From positions 744,001-808,000 of the forward strand of contig BTVR01000001.1 of the NCBI GenBank assembly GCA_045864775.1: a stretch of DNA of 64,000 bases, in the 5' to 3' direction. The notes beneath the pieces are model-generated. The model had not been told where the DNA came from. It ran no database searches and was given only the letters and a program-made list of their open reading frames with translations. This stretch comes from Macondimonas sp045864775. GTDB taxonomy: Bacteria > Pseudomonadota > Gammaproteobacteria > UBA5335. Positions 60,144-64,000 of the stretch are shown here, piece by piece (position 1 is the first letter of the stretch; each line of letters begins with the position of its first letter). Both the position numbers and the translations under genes were made by a program.

Positions 60144-60157
60144 TTGACGCAGATCAA
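60144..60157. promoter_or_regulatory. FNR/Anr-type box between the racemase and hsp20 genes
   Basis: TTGACGCAGATCAA matches the FNR/Anr consensus TTGAT-N4-ATCAA with one mismatch. It lies 118 bases before the racemase start on one side and 113 before hsp20 on the other, so it could act on either gene. Confidence 0.5.
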
Positions 60158-60270
60158 GGCGAGGCCGTGCCGGCGGCGCCAGATTTGAATCGGCCGCGCA
60201 CAACCGGGTCAAAGGCGGCGAGCAAGCGGCTGATCCGCGCAAACGGCATTCTCCAACGGAGGTATCCACC

Positions 60271-60804
60271 ATGGCCGACACCGAACGATCCACTCAGACG
60301 ACCCCTGCACCGTCTTGCGAAGCGGCGCCGTCATCGGCCGTCGCGCCCGGCGCGAGTTCACGATGGCTGCATCCCTGGCGCGAGATGGAGCGGGAATTCG
60401 AGCGCTTCTTCAATCGCCCGCTGTTCCCGATGTCACGCGAGTGGCCGCGCTTCGATGATTGGTTCCGCTCGGCGGAGCTCGAGCTGCCGGCGGTCGATGT
60501 CATCGATCGGGATACCGAGGTGGTGGTCCGCGCCCAGGTCCCGGGAATGACCGCCGCGGATCTGGACGTCACGCTCGCCGAGCAAAGCCTCACGCTGCGG
60601 GGACATAAACGCACCGAATCGGAGGAAACGGGAGAATTTCACCGCCGGGAGATCAGCGCGCGGGAGTTCGTCCGCACGGTTGCGCTGCCGGCCGCAGTGG
60701 ATTCGGAAAAGGCGACGGCGAGCTGCAAGGACGGCTTGCTCGAAATCACGCTGCCGAAAAAAGAAGCGGCACGCAAGCAGAAACTGACCATCCAGAACGG
60801 ATGA
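60271..60804 (+). CDS. Small heat-shock protein, Hsp20 family
   Basis: 177 residues. A variable N-terminus (WLHPWREMEREFERFFNRPL) is followed by the alpha-crystallin domain (~residues 70-165): PAVDVIDRDTEVVVRAQVPGM, SLTLRGHKRTESEE, the loop ISAREFVRTVALPAAV and CKDGLLEITLPKKE. Members hold unfolded proteins for refolding. ACGGAGG precedes the ATG. The FNR-like box upstream may tie it to oxygen limitation. A perfect hairpin follows the stop. Confidence 0.93.
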   Translation: MADTERSTQTTPAPSCEAAPSSAVAPGASSRWLHPWREMEREFERFFNRPLFPMSREWPRFDDWFRSAELELPAVDVIDRDTEVVVRAQVPGMTAADLDVTLAEQSLTLRGHKRTESEETGEFHRREISAREFVRTVALPAAVDSEKATASCKDGLLEITLPKKEAARKQKLTIQNG

Positions 60805-60823
60805 CCGAAGACGCGGAGGGCTT

Positions 60824-60846
60824 GGATGGCACGTCCCGTGCCATCC
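60824..60846 (+). terminator. Hairpin after hsp20
   Basis: Ten-base arms GGATGGCACG (60824-60833) and CGTGCCATCC (60837-60846), loop TCC, 20 bases after the hsp20 stop. The following bases GCTTGCGC give no T-tract, so Rho-independent termination is uncertain. Confidence 0.55.
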
Positions 60847-60907
60847 GCTTGCGCGCGCGCATGGGGCTGGGGTAAAACCGCGCGACCGTCCTTCAAGTGA
60901 CCCCGTG

Positions 60908-63900
60908 ATGCGCTGTACCCTCTCGAACGCCAGACGCTGGCTTGCCCCGATCCTGTTTCTTCTGGCCAGCTTTATGGCGTCCTTTGCGTCGGCTGCGGAC
61001 GCTGGCATCCCACCACTCGAGGTCATCCGGGAGGCGGTGACGACCAGCGCCGATGCGGCCGCCGTCGCCCCGGCCCGCGCGTCGCTGGAACGGATCGACC
61101 GCATCACGGCCGAGATCGCGGCCTTACGGGATACGGCGCGCCAAGCCGACGGGCGCGTCAACAAGCTCCGGCGGGAAGGCGCCGCGGTCGAGCCGCTGCC
61201 CTTGCCCGGCGCGTCGCTCGCGACCATGGAGCAGGCCCTCGACGGCGCCCAGCAGCGCCTGACCGAAACCCAGGGCCGGCTGTCGCAGATCGAAAGCGAC
61301 CTCATCGAGTTGACGCAGCGACCCGCGCGCGCGCGGGAAGACATTGCCCGCCTCGAAATCGAGGTCGCGACGATCACCCAGACGTGGGCGACCCAGAATC
61401 CGGCGCTGCCCCTGTCTCCGCCACACCTCGTGCTGGCTGCCCGCTACCACGCCCTCGAGGCCGAAATCGATCTGCGTCAGACCGAACTGCAGACGCACGG
61501 CATGCGCTTGGCACTGCTGAACGCCGAGCGCGACACCCTGCGCAACGTCCAACGGTCCTCGCAGGCGCGGGTCGATCTTCTGATCCAGCGCCTCGGACGC
61601 AGTCGCACCCAGACCGCCGACCGCACGGCGGCGCAAACGCTGCGCACCATCGAGCGCGCCGGCTCCCAGCATCCGGTCATTAACACGCTGGCGGCGGAAA
61701 ACGCGGCCCTGGCCGAGGAACTGACGGGCCTTGCGCGCGGCCTGGATCAGGTGAGCCGCGACAACGAGAACATCCTGCGCCAGCTCACCGACGTGGAAAC
61801 GCTCTATCGCAGCGCGCAAACGCAGATCGAAATCGCCGGCGTCGGCCAGGCCCTGAGCCGGGTGCTGCACGAGCAGCGCAAGCGGCTCCCCGACCTGCAG
61901 GTCTACCGGCAGCAGGCGCGCGCCCGCAGCGAACAGATTGCCGAGACCCGGCTCCGTCAGTTCCAGATCGATGAGAAGCGCCGCGACCTCGACGACACCC
62001 GAGAGGCCGCCCGGAGCCTGGTGATCGCCGAAGATCCGGACCTCCCGCTGGACAGTCGCGCCACCGATCGCCTGCTCGCCGAAGCCGAGTTGCTGCTGGA
62101 CAGCCAGAAGGATCTGCTGGAACGCCTGAGCCAGAACTACCTGACCCTGATCGATCGCCTCACGCAACTCGACGTCGGCCAGAAGAAGCTCACGCAAGTG
62201 GGCGCGGACTACACGCGGCTGCTGGACGAAAACCTGCTGTGGATCGCCAGCGATCTGCCCATCAAGAGCACCTGGTTCATCCAGATCGTCGATGAACTGC
62301 GTGCCCTCGGCGAGCCGGATCGCTGGCGCCGAGTGGGCATGTCCCTGCTCGAGGAAACGGCCGAACGTCCACTTGGGATCGCCATGGCCTGCCTGATCCT
62401 GCTGGCGGCGCTCTGGGGCCGGCCACGCCTGCGTCGCCACATCGAGCGGACGGGCATCGCCGTCAACGACCCGGCCCAGGATCGCTTCGCCCTCACCGTC
62501 AGCGCCATCGCAGCCAGTTTCGTGCTCGCCGCCCCGCTGCCCCTGCTGGCCGGTCTGGCGGGCTGGATGCTGCAGCACCAGACGGCCACGGACCGCTTCG
62601 TCTGGGGACTCGGGGACGGACTGGTCCACGCCGCCTGGATCGGCTGGGTGATCGAATCGTTTCGCCGCCTGGGCAGCCGCGACGGCGTGCTGGCCGCCCA
62701 TTTCCACTGGCAAGCCCATACACGGGAACTGCTTTATCGCAATCTGCGCTGGCTCGTGCTGCTCACCGCCGTCGCGACGGTGCTGATGCGCCTGGGGGCG
62801 GCCGGTCCGCGCGGACTCAGCACCCCGGTGCTCGGCCGGGCGGTCTACATCCTGTTTTCAGTGGCGTTGGTGGTGTTCATCGCACGGGTTTTTCATCCGG
62901 GCAGGGGCGTCCTGGGCGGCTGGTTGCAGACGCACCGGGAAGGCTGGGCCTGGCGTGGGCGCAACATCGGCTACGCGCTGCTGCTCGTGGCGGCCATCGT
63001 GCTCGCCATCATGCCGGCCTTCGGCTACAGCTATACGGCGATTCACCTTCAGGCCCGGGCATTCTTCACCGGCTGGCTGCTGGCGGCGGCGGCGCTCGTC
63101 ATCAGCCTCCTGATGCGCGGCCTGTCGGTGAGCCTGCGACGCATCGAAATCGCGCGCGCCGGCAGCCAGATCGTCGAGACCATGCGGGCGACCGTCGAGA
63201 CGGCCCCGGCCGGAACGGCCACCGGGGCCGCCGCCACGGCGGCCCGGCGCGACGCGACGATGGACGTGCAGACCATGAACGCGCAGGTCCGCGCCCTGCT
63301 CAACCTGGCTCTGGGCGTGATGGTGGTGGGCGGCCTGTACCTGATCTGGGGCGACACCTTCAGCGCCTTGAAGGTCCTGAACCGCATTACCTTGTGGTCC
63401 ACCAGCCAGACCGGCGCGGATGGCGCGACCGCCGTGGTTCAGGCGATCACCTTGGGCAGTCTCGGCCTCGCGCTGGTGGCGCTCGCCCTGACGCTGGGCG
63501 CCGCTCGCAACGTACCGGGCCTCCTGGAGGTCCTGGTTCTGCAACGCCAAGGCGTCGATGCGGGTACGCGTTATGCCGCCACCCTGCTCAGCCGCTACAC
63601 CATCTTTCTGGTCGGCCTGCTGGTCGTGGTCAACGAGCTCGGCATCGACTGGAGCAAGGCGCAATGGCTGGTCGCTGCGCTTTCCGTGGGCCTGGGTTTC
63701 GGCCTGCAGGAAATCGTCGCCAATTTCGTGTCGGGCATCATCCTGCTGTTCGAGCGGCCCATTCGCATCGGCGACACGGTCACGGTCGGCGGCGTCTCCG
63801 GGAACGTCACCCGCATCCGCATCCGCGCCACGACGATCCAGGACTGGGACCGCAAGGAAATGATCGTTCCCAACAAGAGCGTCATCACCGACGCCATCAT

Positions 63901-64000
63901 CAACTGGACCCTGAGCGATCTGGTCGCGCGCGTGGTGGTCCCCGTGGGCGTCGCCTACGGGGCCGATCCGTCGCGCGCGCTCGCCGTCATGGAAGCCACC
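60908..64000 (+). CDS. MscK/KefA-type large mechanosensitive channel (3' end beyond window)
   Basis: At least 1031 codons, open to the right edge. A signal peptide (APILFLLASFMASFASAADA) leads to a long periplasmic coiled-coil region rich in Ala, Glu, Arg (to about residue 480), then about ten membrane helices, and an MscS-type pore module: VAALSVGLGFGLQEIVANFVSGIILLF, then RPIRIGDTVTVGGVSGNVT and IPNKS-like IVPNKSVITDAIINW. Such MscK/MscM proteins release solutes upon hypo-osmotic shock. The MscS C-terminal beta domain is cut off by the window end. ATG 60908 is preceded only by a weak ribosome site. Confidence 0.92.
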   Translation, partial: MRCTLSNARRWLAPILFLLASFMASFASAADAGIPPLEVIREAVTTSADAAAVAPARASLERIDRITAEIAALRDTARQADGRVNKLRREGAAVEPLPLPGASLATMEQALDGAQQRLTETQGRLSQIESDLIELTQRPARAREDIARLEIEVATITQTWATQNPALPLSPPHLVLAARYHALEAEIDLRQTELQTHGMRLALLNAERDTLRNVQRSSQARVDLLIQRLGRSRTQTADRTAAQTLRTIERAGSQHPVINTLAAENAALAEELTGLARGLDQVSRDNENILRQLTDVETLYRSAQTQIEIAGVGQALSRVLHEQRKRLPDLQVYRQQARARSEQIAETRLRQFQIDEKRRDLDDTREAARSLVIAEDPDLPLDSRATDRLLAEAELLLDSQKDLLERLSQNYLTLIDRLTQLDVGQKKLTQVGADYTRLLDENLLWIASDLPIKSTWFIQIVDELRALGEPDRWRRVGMSLLEETAERPLGIAMACLILLAALWGRPRLRRHIERTGIAVNDPAQDRFALTVSAIAASFVLAAPLPLLAGLAGWMLQHQTATDRFVWGLGDGLVHAAWIGWVIESFRRLGSRDGVLAAHFHWQAHTRELLYRNLRWLVLLTAVATVLMRLGAAGPRGLSTPVLGRAVYILFSVALVVFIARVFHPGRGVLGGWLQTHREGWAWRGRNIGYALLLVAAIVLAIMPAFGYSYTAIHLQARAFFTGWLLAAAALVISLLMRGLSVSLRRIEIARAGSQIVETMRATVETAPAGTATGAAATAARRDATMDVQTMNAQVRALLNLALGVMVVGGLYLIWGDTFSALKVLNRITLWSTSQTGADGATAVVQAITLGSLGLALVALALTLGAARNVPGLLEVLVLQRQGVDAGTRYAATLLSRYTIFLVGLLVVVNELGIDWSKAQWLVAALSVGLGFGLQEIVANFVSGIILLFERPIRIGDTVTVGGVSGNVTRIRIRATTIQDWDRKEMIVPNKSVITDAIINWTLSDLVARVVVPVGVAYGADPSRALAVMEAT

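Overview
The window is 64 kb of dense, GC-rich (roughly two thirds G+C) proteobacterial chromosome with about 62 protein genes and one tRNA gene. The gene order dcd - mrp/apbC - metG - rnfABCDGE - nth - DUF1841, together with purM-purN beside hda, the homodimeric AceE / AceF / lipoyl-LpdA pyruvate dehydrogenase, yciO, a bolA-family gene and the prkA-yeaH-spoVR module, fits a gammaproteobacterium. A mitochondrial-type sulfide:quinone oxidoreductase suggests sulfide or sulfur metabolism; this is inference, and the species cannot be named from the sequence. I see no insertion sequence, prophage, CRISPR array or rRNA.

Layout: (1) 1-6.3 kb: the 5' end of hrpB, then a translationally coupled LPS outer-core cluster (O-antigen-ligase-like protein, two GT2 and one GT4 glycosyltransferases, a WaaP-type kinase), followed by a second, divergent kinase-like gene. 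(2) 6.3-12.2 kb: PhoD-type phosphatase, secreted LpqC-type esterase, DUF1232 protein, and two tandem membrane diguanylate cyclases. (3) 12.5-17.5 kb: PrkA kinase - YeaH - SpoVR stress module and a small membrane protein. (4) 17.5-26.9 kb: Nudix hydrolase, double-hotdog thioesterase, LrgA/LrgB pair, complete pyruvate dehydrogenase operon, DJ-1/PfpI protein. (5) 26.9-34.6 kb: an orphan bufferin-like (DUF2282) secreted peptide, YgiQ radical-SAM protein, a 0.9 kb gene-free stretch rich in palindromes, two tandem secreted paralogs of a family I do not recognise, then YciO, YciI-like, BolA-like and a parvulin lipoprotein. (6) 34.7-43.5 kb: ketopantoate-reductase-like protein, CPA2 antiporter, Hda, purM-purN-DUF3108, dcd, a TM2 protein in a low-GC patch, Mrp. 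(7) 43.6-53.7 kb: metG - rnf operon - nth - DUF1841 - mgtE - NlpC/P60, with many overlapping start/stop codons. (8) 53.8-64 kb: SQR, peroxiredoxin, thioredoxin reductase, tRNA-Asn, Tat-exported copper-storage protein, arsR-arsC, a racemase with a conserved catalytic triad, Hsp20, and the 5' part of an MscK-type channel.

The most unusual points are: (a) the rnf operon encodes RnfA with no cysteine and RnfE with a single, misplaced one, so the ligands of the intramembrane iron-sulfur centre of canonical Rnf/Nqr are gone although the flavin and ferredoxin-like sites of RnfB/C/D/G are intact; (b) a tandem pair of secreted, cysteine-free proteins, about 75% identical over their C-terminal halves, sits behind a leader containing two long palindromes and a terminator-like hairpin; (c) a bufferin-like precursor lacks adjacent modification genes, while a Csp-type copper-storage protein lies 30 kb away. 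Redox and metal stress genes (SQR, peroxiredoxin, TrxB, ArsC, Csp) cluster at the right end.
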